Source of the DNA: a virus
Direction: 5' to 3' (one strand)
IMG/VR virus record: IMGVR_UViG_3300047494_000136
Coordinates: 1-23,478 of that record
Length of the DNA: 23,478 nt
Positions 14,448 to 21,448 of the stretch are shown here, piece after piece. Numbering within the stretch: position 1 is the first letter of the stretch; the number at the start of each line of letters is the position of its first letter. Position numbers and translations under genes: made by a program. The notes beneath the pieces were generated by a model that saw only the letters and a program-made list of their open reading frames with translations, had not been told where the DNA came from and made no database searches.

Positions 14448-14969
14448 GTGAGATACACCAGGCAATATCACGACGCGCTCGTCGCGCTTTGGAAGTGGCA
14501 CAAAAGCTTCCGGGGGGCTGGCGTGCGCAACACGCAGTCGGGCGTAATCTTTTCACCGCCGACATCCGCCCGCCGGGTTGTCTCCGACGCGCAGCCGACG
14601 CTGGTCCCAATTCTTCTAACAGGCGCGGCACCCGGCGGCGGATGGTACATTGGAAATGTTCTAACCAACCCTGCCCCCTCAGATCCCACAACAACCCTTC
14701 AGCAATATGCTTTCGGCACCGTCCCCTCAGGCGCGCCGACGGTCTATATAGCCAACCCAGCCGAGGTCGGGCTTTCCAGTCATCAGTTGGCGGCGGCCGG
14801 ATATCTGCCGTTGGTGTTCTACTGCCGTCAAATCGCCAACACAATCAGCTCTAGCGGGAGCAGCTCAGGATCGCCAGCATCAGGACCGGCGGCATACGCG
14901 ATTGTCTACGGTGAGCAGCCAAACTTCTGCCCGCCGCCGACGACCAGCAGCTCGGGGAGCAGCTCATGA
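14448..14969 (+). CDS. Small tail-region protein with Ser-rich linkers, unknown function
   Basis: This 173-aa protein starts at GTG 14448, 3 nt after the previous stop. The N-terminus is basic and helical (RYTRQYHDALVALWKWHKSF), the middle has short strands (GGWYIGNVLTNPAP; PTVYIANPAEVGLSSHQLAAAGYLPLVFYC), and the last 40 residues hold two Ser/Gly runs (SSSGSSSGSPASG and TTSSSGSSS). The stop overlaps the next ATG (ATGA). I do not recognise the family. It may be a tail-tip adaptor between the 331-aa protein and the large lectin-like protein. The Ser runs are flexible linkers or potential sites of O-glycosylation, given the glycosyltransferase two genes downstream. Confidence 0.65.
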   Translation: MRYTRQYHDALVALWKWHKSFRGAGVRNTQSGVIFSPPTSARRVVSDAQPTLVPILLTGAAPGGGWYIGNVLTNPAPSDPTTTLQQYAFGTVPSGAPTVYIANPAEVGLSSHQLAAAGYLPLVFYCRQIANTISSSGSSSGSPASGPAAYAIVYGEQPNFCPPPTTSSSGSSS

Positions 14970-16819
14970 GCGTGGGACACGTCCAGCGAGGATCGAACGG
15001 CCATGTGGTCAGGGACAAAAGCGGTCATGTAGTTCGTCAGGGCGCTCCACAGACATTCAGGGTCGACATCCGCCTGACCTGCTACGTATATGCCCAGCAG
15101 TTAACCGCAAGCCCGCTGCCGCCACCAGTCGCATTCGACACGGCATCACGTTCGTACTATTTCGTTGACAACAGTGTGATATTCTTGGGAATCCCGCAAG
15201 CCGTTGCCACCATCAACAAAACGCTCATACTAAATCGTGCGTCTGTTTGCATTGATCCGCCACTTTGCCTAGGTTCACCAGGTGAGGCGGGTTGTCCTAA
15301 ATTCGCCCAGCTCTCCGATTGCATTACGTACAGCTATACAACATATGACCAGGGCATCACGACCGACCGCGATCCCCAAGGTTTTCCGTACATTGCCCAG
15401 GATGTTCAGGTCAATTTTTCAACCGGCGGAATCCTCGGCGTCCCTACCACGGCGATCAGCTACCTACCCGGCTCGGACGGAAAATATGTTGCGACATTCC
15501 CCAGTCAGATTAACTTCATAAACGACAGCAATTATTCATACGGGCCGACCGTCGATAACTTTTTCACTCTTAACACCTCAACAGGCGCGATTGGAACGGT
15601 TGACGGGTCAGGACCAATAACTTGCGTAGAAATCGGGCTCGGCGAAGCCCCCGATTTCTACCTCTTCTATCCGCGTCTGAACTCTTCTTCATCCACTTCC
15701 AGCGAGCTGCAACCGAGTTACTCTCTCACTGGTCTTGATGGTTCATCGCCGGTGACGATGACATTTCCAGATCCATCTGCCCAGGATCTGCAAAACCTTT
15801 GGTTCGCTCAGAGCGGTGGCGCTTTCGTGATAGCCTACGCGGCGGGCACCATCACTATCACGCCGATATGTGATGATTGTGTCGATGGCAGTCCGGTTAT
15901 CGACCTTAGGTCGCCCCAGTTTCCGGTCTGCTATTCGTGTTCGAGTAGTTCAACCACCACGACGACGTGCGCTCCGTTCTGCCAATTCCTCGGGAGTTCG
16001 GGCAGCTTCATCGCGCCGTTTGATGGCACACTTTACCTGCTCTACAACGATATCAATTGGACCGACAACACCGGATCTTTCACGGGGACATTTGGGGGCA
16101 CTTCCGTCACAGTCTCAGGCGACAACTACCCCGGCGTGCCGATCCCGGTTACGGCTGGAACTTCATATTCCTACAGTTTCACCGGATCGATCAACAACGG
16201 CAGCGGCTACATCACCGGTCCGAACGGTGACGGGACCATTGGCCAATGCGGCGGTTGCCCTTGCGACGCATCCTATGGGTCGCTGATTGGAAGGTTCGTC
16301 TGCGCAACCACCACGCCGCCAACGTGCGGCGTGCCGGTTGGAACAACTGGCGTGTCTTCGCTGGTGCTGTCTGGCAATGTCAGAATGGCCGTCAGCGACG
16401 GTACGACCATGACCACGTATGCCACCTCGATCGGCGGCGGTGGCAATGCAATCTCGCTTCCGAGCACGAGCGGTTCAATCACAGCGGCCGGCGACTCGTC
16501 TTTCATAGTCGTTGATGTCCCTGATTTCGGCACTGCGGCGGGAATCACGCCGGACGGCGGATATATCAGCGTTGGCAGCCTGAATTGCCCTGGCGGGAAT
16601 TGTATCTGGGTCGCGACACCAAACGTCGGCGGAGGAACCAATCCTTCGGATCTGAAGGGATCGGGACCGGTGACTGGCAGCTATACCGGTCAGTTTTTCT
16701 ATAACGGTTCTTCCAGCGCCTACGACATCCCGATGAATGCGGCTTCTGTCTGGTCATTTGGAACAACATCCGGCTCCGTGAAATGGTGCATCTATATCGA
16801 CAGTGAGGTGATGTCGTGA
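14966..16819 (+). CDS. Putative receptor-binding tail protein with LecA-like calcium-lectin motif
   Basis: This 617-aa protein is Ser/Thr/Gly-rich with many cysteines. Residues 4-27 are three tandem 8-residue repeats (GHVQRGSN, GHVVRDKS, GHVVRQGA). Residues about 30-320 are beta-rich with no recognised family. Cys pairs occur around residues 303-335 (CDDC, CYSC), before a Ser/Thr linker. Residues about 343-385 contain FIAPFDGTLYLLYND followed by INWTDNTGSFTGTF, which parallels the calcium/galactose site of the bacterial lectin LecA (PA-IL): Asn361-Asp362, Thr366, Asp367-Asn368, Gly370. The C-terminal 200 residues are further beta segments. It starts at ATG overlapping the previous stop. A host-glycan-binding role is inferred from this motif and tail position. 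Confidence 0.65.
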   Translation: MSVGHVQRGSNGHVVRDKSGHVVRQGAPQTFRVDIRLTCYVYAQQLTASPLPPPVAFDTASRSYYFVDNSVIFLGIPQAVATINKTLILNRASVCIDPPLCLGSPGEAGCPKFAQLSDCITYSYTTYDQGITTDRDPQGFPYIAQDVQVNFSTGGILGVPTTAISYLPGSDGKYVATFPSQINFINDSNYSYGPTVDNFFTLNTSTGAIGTVDGSGPITCVEIGLGEAPDFYLFYPRLNSSSSTSSELQPSYSLTGLDGSSPVTMTFPDPSAQDLQNLWFAQSGGAFVIAYAAGTITITPICDDCVDGSPVIDLRSPQFPVCYSCSSSSTTTTTCAPFCQFLGSSGSFIAPFDGTLYLLYNDINWTDNTGSFTGTFGGTSVTVSGDNYPGVPIPVTAGTSYSYSFTGSINNGSGYITGPNGDGTIGQCGGCPCDASYGSLIGRFVCATTTPPTCGVPVGTTGVSSLVLSGNVRMAVSDGTTMTTYATSIGGGGNAISLPSTSGSITAAGDSSFIVVDVPDFGTAAGITPDGGYISVGSLNCPGGNCIWVATPNVGGGTNPSDLKGSGPVTGSYTGQFFYNGSSSAYDIPMNAASVWSFGTTSGSVKWCIYIDSEVMS

Positions 16820-18081
16820 AGCAATGGCACATCTGCGAACACGCGACTTCGCATAACGAAGCCGGTGTCGTCTGCGGCAAGGGACTGCGCGGCGGGAAGC
16901 CGTCACACAACATCTGCAACGTGTATTGCGATTCCTTCACCAAATCGGCGAAGCCGACCATTAACGGCGCTCATCTACAGTCCGTGTTCCCTTCGCCACC
17001 GGCCCCGGCCGCCGCCATCATCGGTTCAGAGGCGTGGGGTCCCCGGCTCTGGCGAAAGATTTTCCTACGAAAGAACCCAGACATACTTTTCGTCCAGTGG
17101 GTGCTTGCAAAGCTCAAAGAGTACCGCGGCTGCGGGTGCTATGATCCGGCCGTCGCCTACGTTGCTGCTTTCCCGCCGGTATTCGGTATTGGCTGGTTCG
17201 AATGGGTGTGGGCATGGAAGAATCACGTCAACCGATTGCTTGGCAAGCCGATGCTTTCGCTCCAGGCGGCGCGGGACATTTACTTCCCGGCAAGGCCTGA
17301 AAATCCCGCGCGGGCCATCATCGTTGGCCGCTGGTTCGGGCTGAACATGCGATCGAATGCGAGGGATTCGATGCGCGCTGCTGCGAACCGCTGGGGTGTC
17401 GATTATGTCGAGCTCACAAAGTCGATCGCCCCGCGCGACCCGCACGGTGGCAGCGCTGCGTTTGCGGAGAAGTTGCAGCTCGATCGACACGCCGCCGGAT
17501 ACGGCCAGGTGCTTTACCTGGATGCCGATATGATTGTGCGGTCCGATTGCCCTTCGCCGTTCGACCTTGTTCCCATTGACGCCTTCGGCGTGGTTTCATC
17601 CGACCAGCCGGGCCACGAGAATCGTCAACTGGCAACAACCACGCTGAAGCCGATATTTGCGAAACTGGACATGGATTTTGATCCGCAAGTCGACCATTTC
17701 AACGGCGGCTTTTATCTGTTCTCACCGATCTTTCATAGCAGGGTTTTCGAAGATGCCCGCGCACTCGCCAGCCGTGAAAGTAATCGTCATTGGACGTGCT
17801 TCGAAGAGGGCTATATGTCCGCGGCGATCAAAGACGCCGACTGCCCTGTTACGCGGCTTCCCATAACTTACAACCGCTGCGGCGGTCCATCGCGCGAATG
17901 GTGGAAGCCGGAGATGCAGGACTACATCCAACACTACGCCGGCGGGGGCACCCGCGATGCGCGAATGGACGCCACGATCTGGGATCTCGCGCCGGGGATG
18001 CGGATCCAGGCGGACCACGGAAGCGCTGCCGAATCGCGATCCACTGCCGCTGCAGCGCATCCAGAATCGAAAGCCGCCTGA
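16816..18081 (+). CDS. Phage-encoded GT8-like glycosyltransferase with N-terminal Cys motif
   Basis: This 421-aa protein starts at GTG 16816, overlapping the lectin-like gene stop, with GAGGTG 5 nt upstream. Residues about 165-380 look like a GT-A fold of family GT8 (glycogenin-like, UDP-sugar donors): VLYLDADMIV with the metal-binding DAD at 236-238, FNGGFYLFSP (Asn296-Gly-Gly), and IQHYAGG (His373). Residues 1-40 carry four cysteines (C7, C20, C34, C38), a possible zinc site. Residues 41-160 are a Trp-rich helical region of unknown role. The last 30 residues are Ala/Ser-rich. It could glycosylate a virion protein or the host surface. It is the last gene of the late block. Sugar and acceptor are unknown. 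Confidence 0.7.
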   Translation: MKQWHICEHATSHNEAGVVCGKGLRGGKPSHNICNVYCDSFTKSAKPTINGAHLQSVFPSPPAPAAAIIGSEAWGPRLWRKIFLRKNPDILFVQWVLAKLKEYRGCGCYDPAVAYVAAFPPVFGIGWFEWVWAWKNHVNRLLGKPMLSLQAARDIYFPARPENPARAIIVGRWFGLNMRSNARDSMRAAANRWGVDYVELTKSIAPRDPHGGSAAFAEKLQLDRHAAGYGQVLYLDADMIVRSDCPSPFDLVPIDAFGVVSSDQPGHENRQLATTTLKPIFAKLDMDFDPQVDHFNGGFYLFSPIFHSRVFEDARALASRESNRHWTCFEEGYMSAAIKDADCPVTRLPITYNRCGGPSREWWKPEMQDYIQHYAGGGTRDARMDATIWDLAPGMRIQADHGSAAESRSTAAAAHPESKAA

Positions 18082-18109
18082 CCGCCGCGGCAAGGGACCC
18101 GCGCGGTTT
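18081..18109 (+). terminator. Terminator-like hairpin at end of the late operon
   Basis: ACCGCCGCGG (18081-18090) pairs with CCGCGCGGT (18099-18107) with one bulged C. The loop is CAAGGGAC and TTTCTC follows. The hairpin starts at the last base of the glycosyltransferase stop codon. The T tract is short, so termination may be partial. Confidence 0.45.
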
Positions 18110-18271
18110 CTCGGGGTTTGCGAGGCGTGGGAAAGTACCTTTGTTCATGCCCTACAGATTCGACCGCCGGACTTTAATTCAATGAGCCCTCTCGATCGCA
18201 CGTAGTTATCGGCTGTCACCAAATGACGCGCGAATAGCATCTACACATCTGCACTTGTAAGTTCCCCCGCC

Positions 18272-19114
18272 ATGGGGTCGATAGACAACTTTCTGCTGCA
18301 CTTGGCATCCGAACGGGGCCTGGCAAAACTTACTCTTCTCGCCTACGACATCGAGCTTCGCCGCGCCGATCGGTATTGCATCGCCGCCGGTGAAACGCTC
18401 GCCACCGCACACCTCAACACGATTCGAAAGTTCGTGGCCGACAACGCACACCTGTCCTCCAGGACAATCGCCGGCCGACTGCGCAAGATCATCGAGTTTT
18501 GGAAATACCTCGAGCGCGCCGATCGCGACCAGCTCGAACTCCCCAAGCCGTCCGCTCCCCTTCCCCGGGTCATCAGCAAAGCGGCTGCGTTTCGTCTGAT
18601 GCAATCACCCAAGCCGATCGCGCGGTATTACTTCCGCCACGTCGCCATTCTCGAATTGTTCTACGCGGCCGGCCTCCGCGCTGGCGAGCTGCGCGATCTC
18701 CAGCTCAATGACACCAACCTGTCCGATCGCTGGGTCAGGGTCTTCGGCAAAGGCCGCGAACGCCTCGTACCGATCGGCCGGCCGGCCGCCAAAGCGATCC
18801 GGCAATACCTCGATCACCAGCGCCCCGCGCTGAACAAACTCGACTGCGACACGCTCTTCCTCAGCAAGTCCGGCCAGCCGCTGGGCTATAAAGACATCTA
18901 CCTCACGGTGGTCAATCACGCTCGATCGATCGGCCTCTTCTCCTGCACGCCGCACACGCTCCGTCACACCTTCGCCACCCACCTGCTTTGCGGCGGCGCG
19001 AACCTCCGCGCGATCCAGGAGATGCTCGGCCACGGGGATCTGAATTCCACCGCGGTCTACACCCATCTCGACCTCACCCACCTGAAAAAAACGCACCGCC
19101 TGCTCGACCGCTGA
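18272..19114 (+). CDS. XerC/D-type tyrosine recombinase (probable prophage integrase)
   Basis: This 280-aa site-specific recombinase has an N-terminal SAM-like core-binding domain (residues about 1-95: IDNFLLHLASERGLAKLTLLAYDIELRR) and a C-terminal catalytic domain. All expected catalytic residues are visible: Arg136 (AGLRAGEL), Lys160 (FGKGRERLVPIG), His228 and Arg231 (HTLRHTFATHLL), His254 (LGHGDLNSTAVYTHLD) and nucleophile Tyr263. Length and motifs are close to XerC/XerD (about 300 aa), shorter than most phage integrases. It lies 190 nt downstream of the late block and before chromosomal-looking genes, so it is either the prophage integrase or a host Xer-like gene beside which the phage lies. 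No ribosome site is obvious at ATG 18272. Confidence 0.85.
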   Translation: MGSIDNFLLHLASERGLAKLTLLAYDIELRRADRYCIAAGETLATAHLNTIRKFVADNAHLSSRTIAGRLRKIIEFWKYLERADRDQLELPKPSAPLPRVISKAAAFRLMQSPKPIARYYFRHVAILELFYAAGLRAGELRDLQLNDTNLSDRWVRVFGKGRERLVPIGRPAAKAIRQYLDHQRPALNKLDCDTLFLSKSGQPLGYKDIYLTVVNHARSIGLFSCTPHTLRHTFATHLLCGGANLRAIQEMLGHGDLNSTAVYTHLDLTHLKKTHRLLDR

Positions 19115-19219
19115 AAAATTTTCCAGCGTGCAGAAACCCACCCCAAGCCCACCCATTGCCCCCAGCTTACGGGCTCAAGTTTTGCTACAATTCGCGTCGA
19201 TGTTAGGGATGCCACAGTA

Positions 19220-19248
19220 TTGACGCATCTTGCGTTTAACTGTATAAT
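19220..19248 (+). promoter_or_regulatory. Sigma-70-type promoter upstream of small membrane protein
   Basis: TTGACG (19220-19225) is a 5/6 -35 match and TATAAT (19243-19248) a perfect -10, with a 17-nt spacer. The surrounding sequence is AT-rich compared with its neighbours. Transcription would begin near 19255 and give a leader of about 50 nt to GTG 19306. Confidence 0.7.
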
Positions 19249-19293
19249 TTTCAATGTGTTACAGTCCTATAGTAAATGAACTGTGGCAGCAAC

Positions 19294-19300
19294 AAGGAGG
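19294..19300 (+). promoter_or_regulatory. Ribosome binding site deciding a GTG start
   Basis: AAGGAGG lies 5 nt upstream of GTG 19306, an almost ideal Shine-Dalgarno. The upstream in-frame ATG at 19276 has none and would place this site inside the gene, so GTG is preferred. Confidence 0.7.
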
Positions 19301-19305
19301 TTGCA

Positions 19306-19617
19306 GTGGTTCATAAAATAATGATCGGCACCGGGACGGTGCTTACGGCTGTTTTGATGGTGATTTGCCTGTGGACCTGGCAAAGCGCCCCGACATTGGC
19401 GTTCAACCCCAATCGCTCCGACGATCAGGCCATGGTATGGGCCGTTCGCACCGCAGCCATCGCCGCCGGCGCGCTCGCCCAGACCGTGCTTCTGGTGTTC
19501 GTGATCGGCAACTTGTACCGCACCCGTCTGTCGGATGTTCTGCTGCGGTTGCTTACGGCCACGGTGTTCGCCGTGTCGCTGGTCAGCGCGATCGCGCTGG
19601 GACTTGCGGGGCGGTAA
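19306..19617 (+). CDS. Small three-helix membrane protein, unknown function
   Basis: This 103-aa protein has three hydrophobic segments: IMIGTGTVLTAVLMVICLWT near the start, AVRTAAIAAGALAQTVLLVF in the middle and LLTATVFAVSLVSAIALGLA at the end. They are joined by a polar loop with FNPNRSDDQAM and a short basic one (NLYRTRLSD). The basic residues in the second loop suggest that loop is cytoplasmic. The start is chosen at GTG 19306 because of the strong upstream AAGGAGG; an ATG at 19276 would add 10 residues. It has its own promoter and a terminator candidate after it, so it is a single-gene unit. I do not recognise a family. Codon use looks like the chromosomal genes that follow. Confidence 0.7.
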   Translation: MVHKIMIGTGTVLTAVLMVICLWTWQSAPTLAFNPNRSDDQAMVWAVRTAAIAAGALAQTVLLVFVIGNLYRTRLSDVLLRLLTATVFAVSLVSAIALGLAGR

Positions 19618-19678
19618 GCCAACCGCATTACGCTCAGTCAACATCGAAACAAAAAGCCTCGCCTCTTGGATCAGACGA

Positions 19679-19715
19679 AGCTGGCCGACGCGATTTGCCG
19701 GCTGCCGATTTTTTT
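19679..19715 (+). terminator. Intrinsic terminator candidate after the membrane protein gene
   Basis: AGCTGGC (19679-19685) pairs with GCCGGCT (19697-19703) with one G-T wobble and an 11-nt loop. After five bases (GCCGA) a run of seven T follows (19709-19715). Confidence 0.45.
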
Positions 19716-19864
19716 CCACGCCTCCTTATATCTTCGCGTCCCTTGATTGTTTGCCTTCCAATCACTGCGAAAAATCGCATGAGACAAGCCACGACCGGCA
19801 GCCGCTGCCGGTTCCAGATGGCCCGAACCACTTCTCGGTTAAAAGTGACATGTATTATCGCGAA

Positions 19865-19891
19865 AAAACAACGCGCGATGCGTGTTGTTTT
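19865..19891. terminator. Inverted repeat, probable bidirectional terminator
   Basis: AAAACAACGCGC (19865-19876) and GCGTGTTGTTTT (19880-19891) form a 12-bp stem with one G-T wobble and a 3-nt loop. The A-rich 5' and T-rich 3' ends are typical of bidirectional terminators. It lies 6 nt upstream of the porin promoter -35 element, insulating it; an operator role is an alternative. Confidence 0.5.
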
Positions 19892-19897
19892 GCTCAC

Positions 19898-19928
19898 TTG
19901 ACAATTTGAGTCCCGTCCTTATTTTAAT
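19898..19928 (+). promoter_or_regulatory. Promoter of porin/propeller/EfeB operon
   Basis: A perfect TTGACA (19898-19903) is followed by TTTAAT (19923-19928, 5/6 to TATAAT) with a 19-nt spacer, or by TATTTT (19920-19925) with a 16-nt spacer. The non-ideal spacing would suit a regulated promoter. A Fur-box-like palindrome begins 6 nt downstream. Confidence 0.55.
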
Positions 19929-19933
19929 GCGCC

Positions 19934-19948
19934 TGAGATTCAGTCTCA
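19934..19948. promoter_or_regulatory. Fur-box-like operator
   Basis: TGAGATTCAGTCTCA is a 7-1-7 palindrome-like site that matches the Fur pattern TGAGAAT-N-ATTCTCA at 12 of 14 positions. It overlaps the expected transcription start of the operon encoding EfeB, a known iron/haem-related protein. Iron-dependent repression by a Fur protein is inferred; no fur gene is in the window. Confidence 0.6.
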
Positions 19949-19962
19949 TCTAAGGAGAGCAA

Positions 19963-21435
19963 TTGTTTAAAGTTGCATGCAAAAATTGGTGTGTCGTCGT
20001 TCTCGCCGCGTCGGGGGTTTCCGTGGGACTGTCGGCGTCGCGGACGCTGGCGACACCGCCCGTGATCGCCCCGCAAAATATCGACCAGTCGGATGACACA
20101 CACGCGGTGGACAAATCGCCGGGCTTCCTGCCGGGTTTGGCCCGCAGCAGTTATCTGTTGGGGGACATTGGCGGGTTCCGCACCTTCCTCAGCAAATACG
20201 GCATGTCGCTGGACATCTCCGAGACCAGCGAAATCCTCGGGAACGTCACGGGCGGGTCCAGGCGTGGGCTGGATTATGACGGGCTGACCCAGATGGATTT
20301 CCAGCTTGACACCTCGCGGGCGTTTGGGTTGCACGGGGGTCTGTTTAACGTCAGTGGTCTGCAGATCTATGGGCGAAATCAAAGTGCCGACTATCTGCAG
20401 ACCCTGCAGACGGCCAGCGGGATCGAATCCGATCGGTCCACCCGGCTTTGGGAACTGTGGTACCAGCAGAAATTCCTGGATGAGGATCGCCTGGATGTGA
20501 AGCTCGGTCAGCAGAGCCTGGACCAGGAGTTCATGGTCAGTCAGAACGCGCTGCTGTTTGTGAACACCATGTTCGGCTGGCCGATGGTTCCATCGGCGGA
20601 CTTACCGGGGGGAGGGCCGGCCTATCCGCTGTCGGCGCTGGGTGTGCGGGCGCGCTGGCGGCCGACTGATTCCCTCACCGTGCTGGCCGGTGTGTTCAAT
20701 GGCAGCCCGGTGTCGAACAATTCCGGCGACCCTCAGCAGCAGAACCAATCAGGTGTCAGCTTCCCGCTCAACGGCGGTCTGCTGGGGATCGCAGAAATCC
20801 AATATGCCTACCCGGCGGTCGGATCGATGGTCTACGACGGCGATTCCGAACCGCTGGCGCGCACCTATCGGCTTGGTGTCTGGTACGACACCGAAAGTTT
20901 TGCCGACCAGCGATTCGATACCAACGGGTTGTCGCTGGCGAACCCGGCCAGCAACGGAAACCCGCGGACCCACCGGGGTGATGTCGGCTTCTATGCGGTT
21001 GTCGATCAAATGCTTTGGCATTCGGAGGACGATCCGGATCATGCTCTGAACTTTTTCACGCGAGTGATGGGCACGCCGCAGACCGATCGCAACCTGATCG
21101 AGTTCAGTGCCAACATCGGACTGACGCTGCACGACCCGATTCCGCATCGGGATGATGATACGCTGGGGCTTGCATTGGGATACACACACGTCAGCGGCAG
21201 CGATTCGGCGCTGGATCGTGACACGGCAAACTTCAGCGGAACCCATTACCCGGTCCGCAGCGATGAAACCTTTATCGAACTGACCTATCAGTATGAGCTG
21301 ACGCCGTGGTGCCAGCTGCAGCCGGATTTCCAGTATGTGTTCAATCCCGGCGGAGGCATTCCCAACCCGAACGCGCCGGGCGAGCGAATCCACAACGAAG
21401 CGGTGTTCGGACTCCGCGCCAATATCCTGTTCTAA
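19963..21435 (+). CDS. Outer-membrane porin, OprB (carbohydrate-selective porin) family
   Basis: This 490-aa outer-membrane beta-barrel starts at TTG 19963 with AAGGAGAG 3-11 nt upstream. Residues 1-30 are a signal peptide (hydrophobic VVVLAASGVSVGL; cleavage likely after TLA30). The mature protein shows OprB-family features: SSYLLGDIGGFRTFLSKYGMSL at the start, a region WELWYQQKFLDEDRLDVKLGQQSLDQEF with the conserved Gly-Gln, and alternating strands such as GVRARWRPTDSLTVLAGVFNGSP. It ends in FGLRANILF with a terminal Phe, the usual barrel-assembly signal. It is the first gene of a probable Fur-controlled operon with the propeller and EfeB genes, so its substrate may be an iron or haem chelate rather than a sugar. 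Substrate is unknown. Confidence 0.82.
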   Translation: MFKVACKNWCVVVLAASGVSVGLSASRTLATPPVIAPQNIDQSDDTHAVDKSPGFLPGLARSSYLLGDIGGFRTFLSKYGMSLDISETSEILGNVTGGSRRGLDYDGLTQMDFQLDTSRAFGLHGGLFNVSGLQIYGRNQSADYLQTLQTASGIESDRSTRLWELWYQQKFLDEDRLDVKLGQQSLDQEFMVSQNALLFVNTMFGWPMVPSADLPGGGPAYPLSALGVRARWRPTDSLTVLAGVFNGSPVSNNSGDPQQQNQSGVSFPLNGGLLGIAEIQYAYPAVGSMVYDGDSEPLARTYRLGVWYDTESFADQRFDTNGLSLANPASNGNPRTHRGDVGFYAVVDQMLWHSEDDPDHALNFFTRVMGTPQTDRNLIEFSANIGLTLHDPIPHRDDDTLGLALGYTHVSGSDSALDRDTANFSGTHYPVRSDETFIELTYQYELTPWCQLQPDFQYVFNPGGGIPNPNAPGERIHNEAVFGLRANILF

Positions 21436-21448
21436 TTGAGGCGATGCC

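Larger units (their letters stand above)
19618..19962 (+). other. Intergenic region with terminators, promoter and operator
   Basis: This 345-nt region has no credible gene. It holds a terminator-like hairpin for the membrane protein gene (19679-19715), a long inverted repeat (19865-19891), a -35/-10 pair (19898-19928), a Fur-like palindrome (19934-19948) and the porin ribosome site (19952-19957). An 87-aa antisense reading frame (19897-19634) has no family resemblance and is not called. Confidence 0.6.

Noticed and set aside
19225-19262. dif-like recombination site near the recombinase gene
   Set aside because: The AT-rich stretch is explained by a sigma-70 promoter; no XerC/XerD half-site symmetry is seen.
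19634-19897. 87-codon antisense frame in the intergenic region before the porin
   Set aside because: It overlaps two hairpins, has no ribosome site and no family resemblance. It remains the only antisense frame not mirroring a gene.
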